64,000 bases of DNA, from positions 20,391 to 84,390 of the forward strand of contig CAIPQK010000101.1 in NCBI GenBank assembly GCA_903867185.1, read 5' to 3'. The translations under genes were made by a program, and so were the position numbers. Position 1 is the stretch's first letter. Every line of letters begins with the position of its first letter. This DNA is from an uncultured Candidatus Nemicrothrix sp. GTDB taxonomy: Bacteria; Actinomycetota; Acidimicrobiia; Acidimicrobiales; Acidimicrobilacustridaceae. This document shows, in pieces, positions 17,307 through 26,511 of the stretch. Below the pieces are notes generated by a model. The model did no database searches and had not been told where the DNA came from. It saw nothing but the letters and a program-made list of their open reading frames with translations.

Positions 17307-18665
17307 ATGGAGCGCAGGATCTTCGGACTCGAGAATGAATACGGAGTTACCTGCACGCTGCGTGGTCAACGTCGGCTGAGCCCTGACGAGGTCGCGAGGT
17401 ATCTCTTCCGGCGCGTGGTCTCTTGGGGCAGGAGTTCCAACGTGTTCCTGCAAAATGGCGCTCGCCTGTATCTCGACGTTGGCTCTCATCCCGAATACGC
17501 GACTCCCGAGTGTGATTCGATCCACGACGTTGTGGTGCATGACAAAGCGGGGGAGAGGATCCTTGAGCAACTCTTGACCTCGGCCGAGAAGCGCCTCGCC
17601 GATGAGGGCATCAAGGGCGATATCTACCTCTTCAAGAACAACACCGATTCAGCCGGTAATTCGTATGGATGTCACGAGAATTATTTGACTGGGCGGACCG
17701 AGGAGCTTGCTCACTACACCAACGCCTTGATTCCGTTTTTGGTGACGAGGCAAATCTACGCAGGAGCGGGAAAGGTTCTTCAGACCGCTCGAGGGGCAAT
17801 GTTCTGTATCTCACAGCGAGCTGAACATATTTGGGAGGGAACGTCTTCCGCCACGACTCGCAGTCGTCCGATTATCAATACCCGAGACGAACCCCACGCC
17901 GATGCCGAGAAATATCGTCGTCTTCATGTGATCGTGGGCGACTCCAACATGAGCGAATATGCGACGTTCCTGAAAGTTGGGACCACGGCAATTCTCCTTC
18001 GGATGCTCGAAGAACCAAATGTGATCATGCGGGACATGACGCTTGAGAACCCAATCAGAGCCATTCGAGAGATCAGCCACGACATGACGTGCACTCGAAA
18101 GGTTCGACTCGCAAACGGTCGAGAGGCGACCGCCCTCGAGATCCAGAGCGAATACCTCACGCGGGCTCTGCGCTATGCAGAGCGACGCGATCTCTCGCCC
18201 CTCGAAAAGCAAGCACTCGGGATGTGGGAGAAATCTCTTACAACAATCGAAAAAGATCCACTTGGCCAGGACCGAGAAGCCGACTGGGTGATCAAATACA
18301 AACTCATTGAAGCGTTCCGTGAACGCCATTCTCTTGAGCTCACCGATCCAAGGGTGTCGCTCCTTGACCTCCAATATCACGACATCAATCGCAAAAGGGG
18401 TGTTTTCTACCGCATGCAAGATCGTGGTTTCGTTGAGCGAATCTGTGGAGACGCCGAAATTGACGAGGCCATCGAAACACCGCCGCAGACGACGCGGGCT
18501 CGACTGCGCGGGGAATTCATCAAACAGGCGAAAGAGCGAAAGCGTGACTACACCGTCGATTGGGTGCATTTGAAGCTCAACGACCAAGCGCAGCGCACGG
18601 TGCTGTGCAAGGACCCGTTCCGTTCACACGACGAACGTGTCGAAAAATTGATCGCCTCCCTGTGA
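17307..18665 (+). CDS. pafA: Pup-protein ligase PafA
   Basis: 452 residues. It begins [14 protein letters not shown], with the ENEYG motif typical of PafA as against ETEYG in Dop, followed by [30 protein letters not shown] and [15 protein letters not shown], the ATP/Mg-binding and catalytic frame. It phosphorylates the C-terminal Glu of deamidated Pup and joins it to substrate lysines. PafA is about 50 residues shorter than Dop, as usual. It lies 48 bases after prcA, and pafB starts 24 bases downstream. Confidence 0.97.
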   Translation: MERRIFGLENEYGVTCTLRGQRRLSPDEVARYLFRRVVSWGRSSNVFLQNGARLYLDVGSHPEYATPECDSIHDVVVHDKAGERILEQLLTSAEKRLADEGIKGDIYLFKNNTDSAGNSYGCHENYLTGRTEELAHYTNALIPFLVTRQIYAGAGKVLQTARGAMFCISQRAEHIWEGTSSATTRSRPIINTRDEPHADAEKYRRLHVIVGDSNMSEYATFLKVGTTAILLRMLEEPNVIMRDMTLENPIRAIREISHDMTCTRKVRLANGREATALEIQSEYLTRALRYAERRDLSPLEKQALGMWEKSLTTIEKDPLGQDREADWVIKYKLIEAFRERHSLELTDPRVSLLDLQYHDINRKRGVFYRMQDRGFVERICGDAEIDEAIETPPQTTRARLRGEFIKQAKERKRDYTVDWVHLKLNDQAQRTVLCKDPFRSHDERVEKLIASL

Positions 18666-18689
18666 TGGATTTAGCGACCATATTGAGAG

Positions 18690-19673
18690 ATGACTATGAC
18701 GCCGATCGATAAATCAGCAGAGAAGTTTGAACGACAGATGAATCTCCTCGCTGCTCTCAGCGACACCAGCCAGGGGATTCGTGCTTCCGATATTCAGCAG
18801 CGAGTTCCCGGGTACAACCCAGATCACGACTCATTTCGCCGGACTTTCGAGCGAGACAAAAAAGACTTACTCAGTCTCGGTGTGCCGATCGAAGTAGTTA
18901 TTGGAACAACGGCCGAACTCACTGCATATCGGGTCGATAAGACGAAGTACGAACTTCCAGATCCAGGTCTGGAGAGTGATGAACTCGCGGCGTTGCATCT
19001 CGCCCTCGAGACGGTTGCAGTTGGGTCGTCCCAAGCAGACATGGCGAGAGCGCTATGGCGCCTTGGCGGAGTAGTCGATGCAGCAACAAGTGATCCTCTC
19101 GGCGTACCTGTTGGAGAACTGACCGAAATACCCAGCGACCCATCGCTTGTGCCCCTTTTTCGCGCGGTGACAGAACGGCGCGTGGCAACCTTTGCGTACG
19201 AGACAGTTGCAGGGACCGCAGAGCGACGCGTGGAACCTTGGCACCTCGACTTCAAGCGTGGTCGTTGGACCCTTTCGGCGTTCGATGGTGAGCGTGAGGA
19301 CCAACGTAACTTTCGACTCGACAGGATACGAGGCAATGTTTCGCTCGGAGACGCTGGGAGCCAGACACATCCGGCCCCGTCAACGGTCGCCGAACACTCC
19401 GATCCATGGGAGTTCGGAGACACTGACCCCGTCATAGTCAGCGTGAAATTCGATGCTGAGGTTGTGCTGTTCGCGGCGGACTCGTTGCGTTCATGCGACT
19501 CCAGCGAGGCGTCGGAAGGTTCGCGTATTTTCCATGTGCCAGTCACGAATTGGCCTGCATTCCGCTCGTTCGTTCTCAGTTTCCTCGATCATGCCGAAAT
19601 ACTTGAGCCTCCTGAGTGCCGAGCGGCGATGGTTGACTGGTTGCTGCTGTTGGCCGGTGGCTCCAATGGCTGA
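18690..19673 (+). CDS. pafB: WYL-domain regulator PafB
   Basis: 327 residues. The N-terminal winged helix (RQMNLLAALSDTSQGIRASDIQQRV) is followed by a WYL domain (FRAVTERRVATFAYET, RRVEPWHLDFKRGRWTLSAF, RNFRLDRIRG) and a C-terminal WCX-like domain. With PafC it forms the activator of a RecA-independent DNA-damage response in mycobacteria, triggered by single-stranded DNA. Its place after pafA follows the actinobacterial order. The stop overlaps pafC by 8 bases. Confidence 0.93.
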   Translation: MTMTPIDKSAEKFERQMNLLAALSDTSQGIRASDIQQRVPGYNPDHDSFRRTFERDKKDLLSLGVPIEVVIGTTAELTAYRVDKTKYELPDPGLESDELAALHLALETVAVGSSQADMARALWRLGGVVDAATSDPLGVPVGELTEIPSDPSLVPLFRAVTERRVATFAYETVAGTAERRVEPWHLDFKRGRWTLSAFDGEREDQRNFRLDRIRGNVSLGDAGSQTHPAPSTVAEHSDPWEFGDTDPVIVSVKFDAEVVLFAADSLRSCDSSEASEGSRIFHVPVTNWPAFRSFVLSFLDHAEILEPPECRAAMVDWLLLLAGGSNG

Positions 19674-20616
19674 TCTCACAGCTGCTGAACGACTCGATCG
19701 CACCTTGGCGATTGTTCCGTGGGTTGCGAATCAACCGAACGGAACCGCAACACTCGATGAAATTAGTGAGCGGTTCAACATTGGTCCGGATGACCTGCGG
19801 GACTGTCTTGTCATCACATCGATGGTCGGAGTTCACCCCTACACACCGGACGTCCTCATCAACGCAATCATCGATGCCGACACCGTCACGATCGAACTCC
19901 CGGATTATTTTCGTCGGCCTTTGCGGTTGACCGCAGAACAAACATTTGCCTTACTTACATCAGCCAAGGCCCTACTCTCAGTGCCCGGCGCCGACGACCG
20001 CAGTGCCCTTGCCCGTGGACTCGCGAAAGTTCTGCACTCCCTAGGCGAAGCTTCGGAAACCGCCGTAGAGATCGGAATCGACACGGCTTCCGACGCAATC
20101 ACTGAACAGTTACGACTTGCGGTCGATTCCAAACATTCGGTGAAGATCGACTACTACAGCTATGGGCGTGATGACACCGGATCACGAATTGTGGACCCGT
20201 GGACGATCCATTCTGAAGGCGGTCTTTGGTATCTGCAGGGTTGGTGTCATGCGAGTGACGCTGAACGAATTTTCAGGATTGATCGCATCCGCGAAGTTGC
20301 TCAGACCGACCATGAGTTCACTTCACCTACTCCCGTTCCAGTGTTCCGACTCTTCGACAGTGCAGATACTCAAGGACGAGTCACGCTCAGGCTGACTCCC
20401 GTCGCAAAGTGGGTTCTTGAGTACTACCCAACCGAATCTGTCGTCCCTGAACCAGACGGTGGGTTCACGGTTGAACTCGCCATTGGCTCCGTTGCTTGGC
20501 TGGAACGACTGCTTCTTCGTCTCGGACCTGACGCCGTAGTGCTTGATGCTTCCGAGGGTCTCGATGCGATCGGAGCGGCATCGGCCCGGAGACTTCTTGC
20601 CATCTACAGTGACTAG
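19666..20616 (+). CDS. pafC: WYL-domain regulator PafC
   Basis: 316 residues from ATG 19666 (MADLTAAERLDRTLAIVPWV). It has an atypical winged helix, a WYL domain (VKIDYYSYGRDDTGSRIVDPWTI, GGLWYLQGWCH, RIFRIDRIRE) and a WCX domain. It is the partner of PafB. The frame is open back to 19453, but that part lies inside pafB and is cysteine/arginine-rich, so it is not coding. In some actinobacteria pafB and pafC are fused; here they are separate. Confidence 0.92.
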   Translation: MADLTAAERLDRTLAIVPWVANQPNGTATLDEISERFNIGPDDLRDCLVITSMVGVHPYTPDVLINAIIDADTVTIELPDYFRRPLRLTAEQTFALLTSAKALLSVPGADDRSALARGLAKVLHSLGEASETAVEIGIDTASDAITEQLRLAVDSKHSVKIDYYSYGRDDTGSRIVDPWTIHSEGGLWYLQGWCHASDAERIFRIDRIREVAQTDHEFTSPTPVPVFRLFDSADTQGRVTLRLTPVAKWVLEYYPTESVVPEPDGGFTVELAIGSVAWLERLLLRLGPDAVVLDASEGLDAIGAASARRLLAIYSD

Positions 20617-20670
20617 TCTGGCGAACAGGCCAGAACGTGCAGGCCCTGTTTCCGATCCGAAAGCCTCTTT

Positions 20671-21300
20671 GTGACAAGCCCTGCAATAGAACCCGTGGCT
20701 TCGCCTCGTCCTTCACGTTCGCGCCGACGGATCCTTGAGAAGTGGTTTGGTTCGCGAGGCGCCGGAGTCGTCGAGTGGTTCATCGTGATTGTGGGAGCAA
20801 TCGTGCTCGCACTCGTTGTGAAACTCTTCCTGCTCCAGGCCTTCTATATTCCGTCGCTTTCGATGTACCCGACTCTGCACGTAGGCGACCGCGTCTTGGT
20901 CAACAAGCTCAGCTATCACCTGCACGATGTGAATCGTGGTGACGTCATCGTCTTCGAGCGACCGGCGTCAGAAACCTCGAGCACCATTCCCGATCTCATT
21001 AAGCGGGTGGTGGCACTCTCCGGGGAATCCGTTGTGATCAAGGATGGTGCCGTCTTTGTCGATGGAACCCGACTCGACGAGAACTACCTCCCGGATGGCA
21101 CCGTCACCAGCACAGCGAACGCTCCGAATAAGTGCACAGAACAGGACCCATGCGTCATACCCAAAGGACAAGTTTGGGTGATGGGTGATAACCGGGGCGA
21201 TTCGAAAGACAGTCGTTACTTCGGGCCCATCGATAAATCCTCAATCGTGGGTCGTGCATTCATCAAAGTTTGGCCACTGGGCCGCTTTGGGCTGCTCTAA
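20671..21300 (+). CDS. lepB: Signal peptidase I
   Basis: 209 residues with one membrane helix at about 35-57 (WFIVIVGAIVLALVVKLFLL). The catalytic dyad is Ser64 in PSLSMYPTL and Lys111 in IKRVVALSGE; GDNRGDSKDSRYFG at 172-185 is the family's box E. The enzyme removes signal peptides on the outer face of the membrane. GTG at 20671 is assumed, 54 bases after pafC. It sits just before the Tat genes, so two export functions are next to each other, though a minus-strand gene separates them. Confidence 0.94.
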   Translation: MTSPAIEPVASPRPSRSRRRILEKWFGSRGAGVVEWFIVIVGAIVLALVVKLFLLQAFYIPSLSMYPTLHVGDRVLVNKLSYHLHDVNRGDVIVFERPASETSSTIPDLIKRVVALSGESVVIKDGAVFVDGTRLDENYLPDGTVTSTANAPNKCTEQDPCVIPKGQVWVMGDNRGDSKDSRYFGPIDKSSIVGRAFIKVWPLGRFGLL

Positions 21301-21345
21301 GGCATTTACCGAGATCACGTTTCCAGCCGGTTGCGACGTTCTGCC

Positions 21346-22071
21346 TCAAGACGATGCATTCGCCAACGCACTCATCATGACGTCAACGTGATCGCTGTAG
21401 ACCCCATCGATTCCTGAATCGAGGAGCGCATCGAGAATCCGTTCGAACTGTGCATCCCACCCAAAGGCGAGCAGTTCGAAGCGGTGAACCATCGCAATGA
21501 GACCGCCCGTCCAATCCGAATGGTGGAGGTTCAGTACGTCAACACCCATCTCCGCACTGCGGGCGATATGGAGTTCGGGACTGCCTTCGAATCTTGAAGC
21601 TCGGGTCGACTCAACAAGATTGACTTCTCGAGAAAGCGCTCGCCAGCCGCAAAGCAGTTCGCGCGATGGATGGCAAAGCCAAAGTTGTGACTCGGCGCCG
21701 ACGTCCCGAGCGCAGGCGATCACCTCGGCAGCAACTGAAGGATCTTTGACGTCGAGTGAAAACTCAACGCTCGAGCCGACCAGTTCATAAAAACTGCGCA
21801 GTGTCGGTATGTGGTCTGGAAGATCCGAAGAGTGAACCTCTGCAAGTGGCCGGCGTCGTGGCCGCCGTCCGACGACCCCGTCGTGGTCAAGAACCGCCAC
21901 CCCATCAGAGGTCATCCACACATCACTCTCGATTCCCGTTGCGCCAAGACGCACCGCGAGCTCGAACGCCTCGATCGTATTCTCAGGAGCATTGGCCCTC
22001 GCTCCGCGATGAGCGAAGCCGATGGGCGGCCGTAGTGATGGAAGACGGGTCACTGCTACAGACTGCCTCAT
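21346..22071 (-). CDS. Glycerophosphodiester phosphodiesterase family protein
   Basis: About 241 residues. The GDPD signature is complete: FAHRGARANAPENT (catalytic His and Arg), GIESDVWMTSDGVAVLDHD (metal-binding Glu/Asp and second His), then VEFSLDVKD. It hydrolyses glycerophosphodiesters to glycerol 3-phosphate and an alcohol. No signal peptide, so cytoplasmic. The start is uncertain: ATG 22071 is taken, but GTG 22053 is nearer the fold, and the frame continues up to 22110. It is the only minus-strand gene in the long run from mpa to the GNAT gene, and diverges from tatA. Confidence 0.85.
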   Translation of the reverse strand: MRQSVAVTRLPSLRPPIGFAHRGARANAPENTIEAFELAVRLGATGIESDVWMTSDGVAVLDHDGVVGRRPRRRPLAEVHSSDLPDHIPTLRSFYELVGSSVEFSLDVKDPSVAAEVIACARDVGAESQLWLCHPSRELLCGWRALSREVNLVESTRASRFEGSPELHIARSAEMGVDVLNLHHSDWTGGLIAMVHRFELLAFGWDAQFERILDALLDSGIDGVYSDHVDVMMSALANASS

Positions 22072-22130
22072 GGGACCGCAATGAGGGCGACACGGTCGTT
22101 GAGGTCTCATGGTCCAGGTGCAGAGGTACG

Positions 22131-22475
22131 ATGCGCCCCATGTTCAATGTCGGCGGCGGTGAGATCATCGTTATCTTGCTACTGGCGTTATTGCTGCTCG
22201 GTCCGGAAAAACTGCCGGAGACGGCTCGAAAGGTCGGGAAGTTTCTCGCTGAGGTCCGAAGGGTGACTTCGGGGTTCGAAGAAGAAGTTCGATCTGCCAT
22301 GGACATCGGCGACGCCCGTTCGGTGGACTCTGCACTCGACCGAACAACTGAAGGGCCCCGTCTCGTAGCTCCCGTCGATCCCGTTATGCCGACGAGCCCG
22401 GCAGCGGCGCCCACCCCGTTTATCGGCGACTTGTCCACCGACCACTCCGCTGACGATGTTTCTGGGATGCACTGA
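22131..22475 (+). CDS. tatA: Twin-arginine translocase subunit TatA/TatB
   Basis: 114 residues. A short N-terminus, one membrane helix (GGGEIIVILLLALLLLGPEKLP) and an amphipathic helix (ETARKVGKFLAEVRRVTSGFEEEVRSAM) are followed by a Pro/Ala-rich tail. The Glu before the helix and GPEKLP hinge are closer to TatB than to TatA, so it may serve as either or both. ATG 22131 is chosen because AGAGG lies 5 bases upstream; ATG 22140 is the other option. With TatC it exports folded proteins. The order pafC...tatA-tatC-helY matches mycobacteria. Confidence 0.82.
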   Translation: MRPMFNVGGGEIIVILLLALLLLGPEKLPETARKVGKFLAEVRRVTSGFEEEVRSAMDIGDARSVDSALDRTTEGPRLVAPVDPVMPTSPAAAPTPFIGDLSTDHSADDVSGMH

Positions 22476-22483
22476 GGCCAGCG

Positions 22484-23272
22484 ATGACGACAGAAACAAA
22501 ACCTCCGTCTTCCGGTCACATGACGTTGTGGGAACACCTCGCCGAACTGCGAACCCGACTCTTTCGAATAGCGTTCGCCGTAGCGGTTGGAGCGCTTCTC
22601 GGATGGTTTCTCTACCCGTATGTATTGGCGATTCTGAAGCACCCGTTTAATGAGGTGCAGCCGGGCCAGCCATTCATCGCGACTGAACCTCTCCAAGCGT
22701 TCGGGCTGCGACTCAAAATGTCCGGATATATCGGTATCGCGGTCGCGATGCCGATCATTGTTTGGCAAATCTGGCGATTTGTGACCCCTGGTCTTTATCC
22801 GCACGAGAAAAAGTACGCGGTTCCATTCACTGTGAGTGCTGTGATCCTCTTCCTTGGCGGAGCGACGTTGGCTTTCTACGTCCTCAATCCAACCCTGCAG
22901 TTCTTAACCACAATCGGCGGATCTCAAATTGAGCCCTTTTACACCGCCGACAGTTATGTGACATTGATCGTCTGGATGATGCTGGCGTTCGGCGTTGGCT
23001 TCGAGTTCCCGGTTTTGCTCGTGGCTTTACAAATGATCGGTGTGATCTCGCCGAGACAATTACTTCGATGGTGGCGCCAAGCGATCGTCGTGATCGCTGT
23101 AATCGCCGCAGTGATCACACCTAGTGGCGACCCGATCTCAATGATCGCGTTGGCACTTCCGATGCTCCTGCTTTATGCACTCTCGGTTGCCGCGGGCGCC
23201 GTCATCCTTGCGTTCCGCCGTCGTTCACTACGGAAAGCTGCGGTGAGCGACTCCGATGCAGTCGCCGATTGA
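22484..23272 (+). CDS. tatC: Twin-arginine translocase subunit TatC
   Basis: 262 residues with six membrane helices. Family marks: MTLWEHLAELRTRLFR at the start (cytoplasmic signal-peptide-binding segment), FGLRLKMSGYIGIAVAMPIIVWQIWRF, FVTPGLYPHEKKY, and VITPSGDPISMIALALPM. TatC recognises the twin-arginine signal. It starts 8 bases after tatA and its end overlaps helY by 17 bases. Confidence 0.96.
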   Translation: MTTETKPPSSGHMTLWEHLAELRTRLFRIAFAVAVGALLGWFLYPYVLAILKHPFNEVQPGQPFIATEPLQAFGLRLKMSGYIGIAVAMPIIVWQIWRFVTPGLYPHEKKYAVPFTVSAVILFLGGATLAFYVLNPTLQFLTTIGGSQIEPFYTADSYVTLIVWMMLAFGVGFEFPVLLVALQMIGVISPRQLLRWWRQAIVVIAVIAAVITPSGDPISMIALALPMLLLYALSVAAGAVILAFRRRSLRKAAVSDSDAVAD

Positions 23273-25868
23273 CGTGAGCGAATCATTTGAACTTGATCGG
23301 TTTCAGCTAGAGGGGATCGCCGCAATCGATCGCGGTGTTTCGGTGTTGGTATCTGCCCCAACCGGCTCTGGTAAGACCAAGGTTGCTGAACACGCCCTTG
23401 CCCTGGCATTGAAGTCGGGCACTCGAGCGTTTTACACAACTCCGATCAAGGCGCTGTCGAATCAGAAGTTTCACGATCTGGCCGAGGAACATGGTGAAGC
23501 ATCGGTCGGACTCCTGACCGGAGATACAGCGATCAACGGGGATGCTCCGATCGTTGTCATGACGACCGAGGTTCTGCGAAACATGATCTATGCCCGTTCC
23601 CCGGGTCTTGACGCCCTTGCTTGGGTGGTGCTCGATGAAGTGCATTACTTGCAAGACACGTACCGAGGCTCAGTATGGGAAGAGGTGATAATCCATCTCC
23701 CGAAACATGTTCGACTCGTATGCCTCTCGGCGACGGTTTCGAATGCTGACGAACTTGGTCAGTGGATTAGTGCCGTTCGAGGACCAACTGAGGTAGTGGT
23801 CGAATCGAAACGACCCGTCACGCTCGACAACTGGTACCTCGTAGCGGACCGCCAGGGAGACGGCCTCGTTCTGCTTCCCACTCTCGCCGACGGTAAGGCC
23901 GATGAGCGTGGCCACCGATACGACCTCGATATCCGCGATCGCTCCAGCGGCGGCCGGCGGCGCTATGCAACTCCTGGTCGAGTCGAAGTCGTTGAGTTGC
24001 TTGCGGAGCGTTCGATGCTACCGGCGATTTTCTTTATCTTCAGTCGAAACGGTTGCGACGATGCTGTTCTGTCGTGCACGCGGGCGGGCCTCACGTTCAC
24101 CGACTCTGATGAACGCGAACGGATTCGCCAGATAGCAGAGTCGCACGTACAAGAACTCAGCGATGACGATCTAAAGGTTCTTGATTATGGACGTTGGCTT
24201 GATTCGCTCGAACGAGGTATCGCGAGCCATCACGCCGGACTTGTGCCGCCGTTCAAGGAGGCGGTCGAACAATGCTTTGTAGAAGGTCTTGTTCGAATCG
24301 TCTTTGCTACAGAAACCCTTGCGCTTGGTATCAACATGCCGGCACGGACGGTCATCATCGACAAGCTTACGAAATTCACTGGCGAGGGCCATGAGTTCCT
24401 CACTCCAGCGCAGTACACACAGCTGACTGGACGGGCAGGAAGACGGGGGATCGACGATCACGGAAACGCCGTTGTGCTTTGGTCTCCGTTCGTTACGTTC
24501 GACGATGTCGCAACGCTCGCCGCGAGTCGAAGTTTTCGACTCACAAGTTCCTTCCGACCGACGTACAACATGGCGGCGAATTTGGTGCGGAGATACGACG
24601 CAGGGGAAGCGCACCGCCTGCTCGGAAGCAGTTTCGCCCAATACCAAGCCGATGCCGATGTGGCGCGAGAGGAACTCCGCATCGCCACTCAGTTCGAGAA
24701 ACTTGAGCGGCTCACCGAAGACGCCACTTGCGACAGGGGAGATATTGCCGGATACAAATTGCTGCTTGATCGAGAGCGAGGCGTGCGCCGCTCTGGGAGC
24801 GGCGGCTCGGCTGTGGAGCGAGCACTTTCAGAAATGAAACCCGGCGACATTCTTTGGCTCGAGGGCAGCGGAGGGCATGATCGAGTTGCGGTACTTTCTG
24901 TTTCACATCGCAAAGGCGGTTCGGTAAGAGTCAAAGTCCTAAATTCTCGGCGCAATGTGCTGCAACTCGGTGCGAAAGATTTTGATGAGGCACCGACCGT
25001 GGTCGGACATATCGAACTTCCTGTTCCGTTCACCCCGATGAAACCGAAATTTCAGAAAGCGGTTTCGGTAGAGCTCGATCGCGTCGCTGGTCGGATTCGT
25101 TCACTCGAAACGAGAGCCGCTGAGCACTCTGCGCGTGATCAGTGTGCTGAGCACCCAGTTCACGATTGCCCCCAGCGCGACCAACACCTCAGAGCATTGC
25201 GCGACGTTGAAAGGGTGCGCAAAGACATCGACGGTCTTGAAAAGAGGATTCGATCTCGAACGGGCTCACTCGTTGAGCAATTCGATCGCATCCTGCAGAT
25301 GCTCGAGAATTGGGGCCATCTCGACGGGTGGCAACTCACTGAGCGTGGCGAACGTCTTGTGCGGATTTATCACGAGTCGGATCTCGCCATCGCCGAAGCG
25401 ATCGAAGAGAACCTTTTTGATGACCTGACGGCTCCAGAACTCGCCGGTCTTGTGAGTTGTTTCATCTACGAGTCAAGGGCCTCAAGTCCGGATCTTGGTA
25501 CGTGGTTCACGCGTCGCTTGCTCGCAGACCGTGCCGATCAGATTTCCGACCTTGCATCATCGATTTCCCAAGATGAGATCCGACTCGGACTCCCAGGTAC
25601 TCGTGCGACAGATCCAGCGTTCTTCGCACTCGCCCATGCATGGGCTTCGGGTGATGAACTCGACCATATGTTGGGCGACGACGAGATGCCTGGTGGTGAT
25701 TTCGTTCGAACAATCAAGCAACTCGTAGACCTCCTCCGGCAGATTTCGGAGACCGAAGCAACCTGTGCACCGACTGCGTCCGAGGCTTCCGATCTGCTCC
25801 ATCGCGGCATCGTCGCTGTTTCGGGGCGCGGTCGCGTTGCTCTAGGGCAGGACGACGATTCGCCGTGA
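23256..25868 (+). CDS. helY: Ski2/Mtr4-type DEVH helicase HelY
   Basis: 870 residues. The superfamily 2 motor has Walker A APTGSGKT at 34-41, DEVH at 127-130, SAT at 158-160, and motif VI QLTGRAGRRGID around 390. After the motor come a beta-barrel-like insert (DILWLEGSGGHDRVAVLSVSHRKGGSVRVKV), Cys-containing AEHPVHDCPQRDQH and the C-terminal DSHCT-like helical domain, as in Mtr4/Ski2 RNA helicases. In mycobacteria helY follows tatC exactly as here. It probably unwinds structured RNA; its physiological role in bacteria is not well defined. The stop overlaps the next gene (GTGA). Confidence 0.92.
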   Translation: MQSPIDVSESFELDRFQLEGIAAIDRGVSVLVSAPTGSGKTKVAEHALALALKSGTRAFYTTPIKALSNQKFHDLAEEHGEASVGLLTGDTAINGDAPIVVMTTEVLRNMIYARSPGLDALAWVVLDEVHYLQDTYRGSVWEEVIIHLPKHVRLVCLSATVSNADELGQWISAVRGPTEVVVESKRPVTLDNWYLVADRQGDGLVLLPTLADGKADERGHRYDLDIRDRSSGGRRRYATPGRVEVVELLAERSMLPAIFFIFSRNGCDDAVLSCTRAGLTFTDSDERERIRQIAESHVQELSDDDLKVLDYGRWLDSLERGIASHHAGLVPPFKEAVEQCFVEGLVRIVFATETLALGINMPARTVIIDKLTKFTGEGHEFLTPAQYTQLTGRAGRRGIDDHGNAVVLWSPFVTFDDVATLAASRSFRLTSSFRPTYNMAANLVRRYDAGEAHRLLGSSFAQYQADADVAREELRIATQFEKLERLTEDATCDRGDIAGYKLLLDRERGVRRSGSGGSAVERALSEMKPGDILWLEGSGGHDRVAVLSVSHRKGGSVRVKVLNSRRNVLQLGAKDFDEAPTVVGHIELPVPFTPMKPKFQKAVSVELDRVAGRIRSLETRAAEHSARDQCAEHPVHDCPQRDQHLRALRDVERVRKDIDGLEKRIRSRTGSLVEQFDRILQMLENWGHLDGWQLTERGERLVRIYHESDLAIAEAIEENLFDDLTAPELAGLVSCFIYESRASSPDLGTWFTRRLLADRADQISDLASSISQDEIRLGLPGTRATDPAFFALAHAWASGDELDHMLGDDEMPGGDFVRTIKQLVDLLRQISETEATCAPTASEASDLLHRGIVAVSGRGRVALGQDDDSP

Positions 25869-26473
25869 CGATTAAGAAAGAGAGTGAGTACGGCAGATTG
25901 GAGCCGTTACCCGAGGGTTCACCGGTTGTGTCGTCTGACGCGGAACTCCGAAGCCTTGTGTGCGCCGCAAGATCCGAGCATCGTTTGCCTCTTTCGGTTG
26001 GACTCCTCGCAGGTGACTTATGCCGAACCCTCGGCGGTTCTGGCGATGTAACTCGGCTGCGAACGCCCGAAGCACTCACGGTTCCGATCGATCTGCCCAT
26101 CGCTGTCATCGATGGAACGGAATACCCTTTTGTCGCTCATCTGTTGATCGGTCGCACGTTTGCCAAGGACTTTGCGGTGGTCATGAATGCTCAATGGCTG
26201 GGACCGCTCGATCTGGGACCTCGTTCCCACCCAGGCGACGGCCTCGTCGATGTCACAACCGGAACGCTTCCTTGGACGCAGCGACGAATTGCGCGCCGCC
26301 GAGCCCACTCCGGAACTCATCTCCCTCATCCGGCCCTAAAACATCGCCGAACCTCCCACTACCGCTTCGTTTTCACCTCGCCAGTCGTAGTTCAGATTGA
26401 TTCGCTGCTCCGTGTAAATGCCGAGGAAATCGAGATTCGAGTGGAACCAGACGCGTTTTTCGTCGTGGTTTGA
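25865..26473 (+). CDS. Protein resembling the C-terminal domain of diacylglycerol/lipid kinases
   Basis: 202 residues, GTG start overlapping the helY stop. Residues about 75-200 read like the beta-rich C-terminal half of DAGK/YegS lipid kinases: PFVAHLLIGRTF, then PGDGLVDVTTGTLPW, GTHLPHPALKHRRTSHY, VVVQIDSLLRVNAEEIEIRVEPDAFFVVV. The N-terminal nucleotide-binding half with its GGDGT motif is absent; the first 75 residues are different. Where kinases have an Asp-Gly-Glu near the end, this has Asp-Ser-Leu. So it is likely non-catalytic or works with a partner. The assignment rests on pattern recall only. Confidence 0.55.
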   Translation: MTIKKESEYGRLEPLPEGSPVVSSDAELRSLVCAARSEHRLPLSVGLLAGDLCRTLGGSGDVTRLRTPEALTVPIDLPIAVIDGTEYPFVAHLLIGRTFAKDFAVVMNAQWLGPLDLGPRSHPGDGLVDVTTGTLPWTQRRIARRRAHSGTHLPHPALKHRRTSHYRFVFTSPVVVQIDSLLRVNAEEIEIRVEPDAFFVVV

Positions 26474-26511
26474 CCAGCCGGTCGGAGTCGTTCGCCATGT
26501 AGCGTTCAGGC

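Noticed and set aside
20617..20670. Hairpin CTGGC...GCCAG after pafC as a terminator
   Set aside because: Only a 5-bp stem with no T tract; too weak to call.
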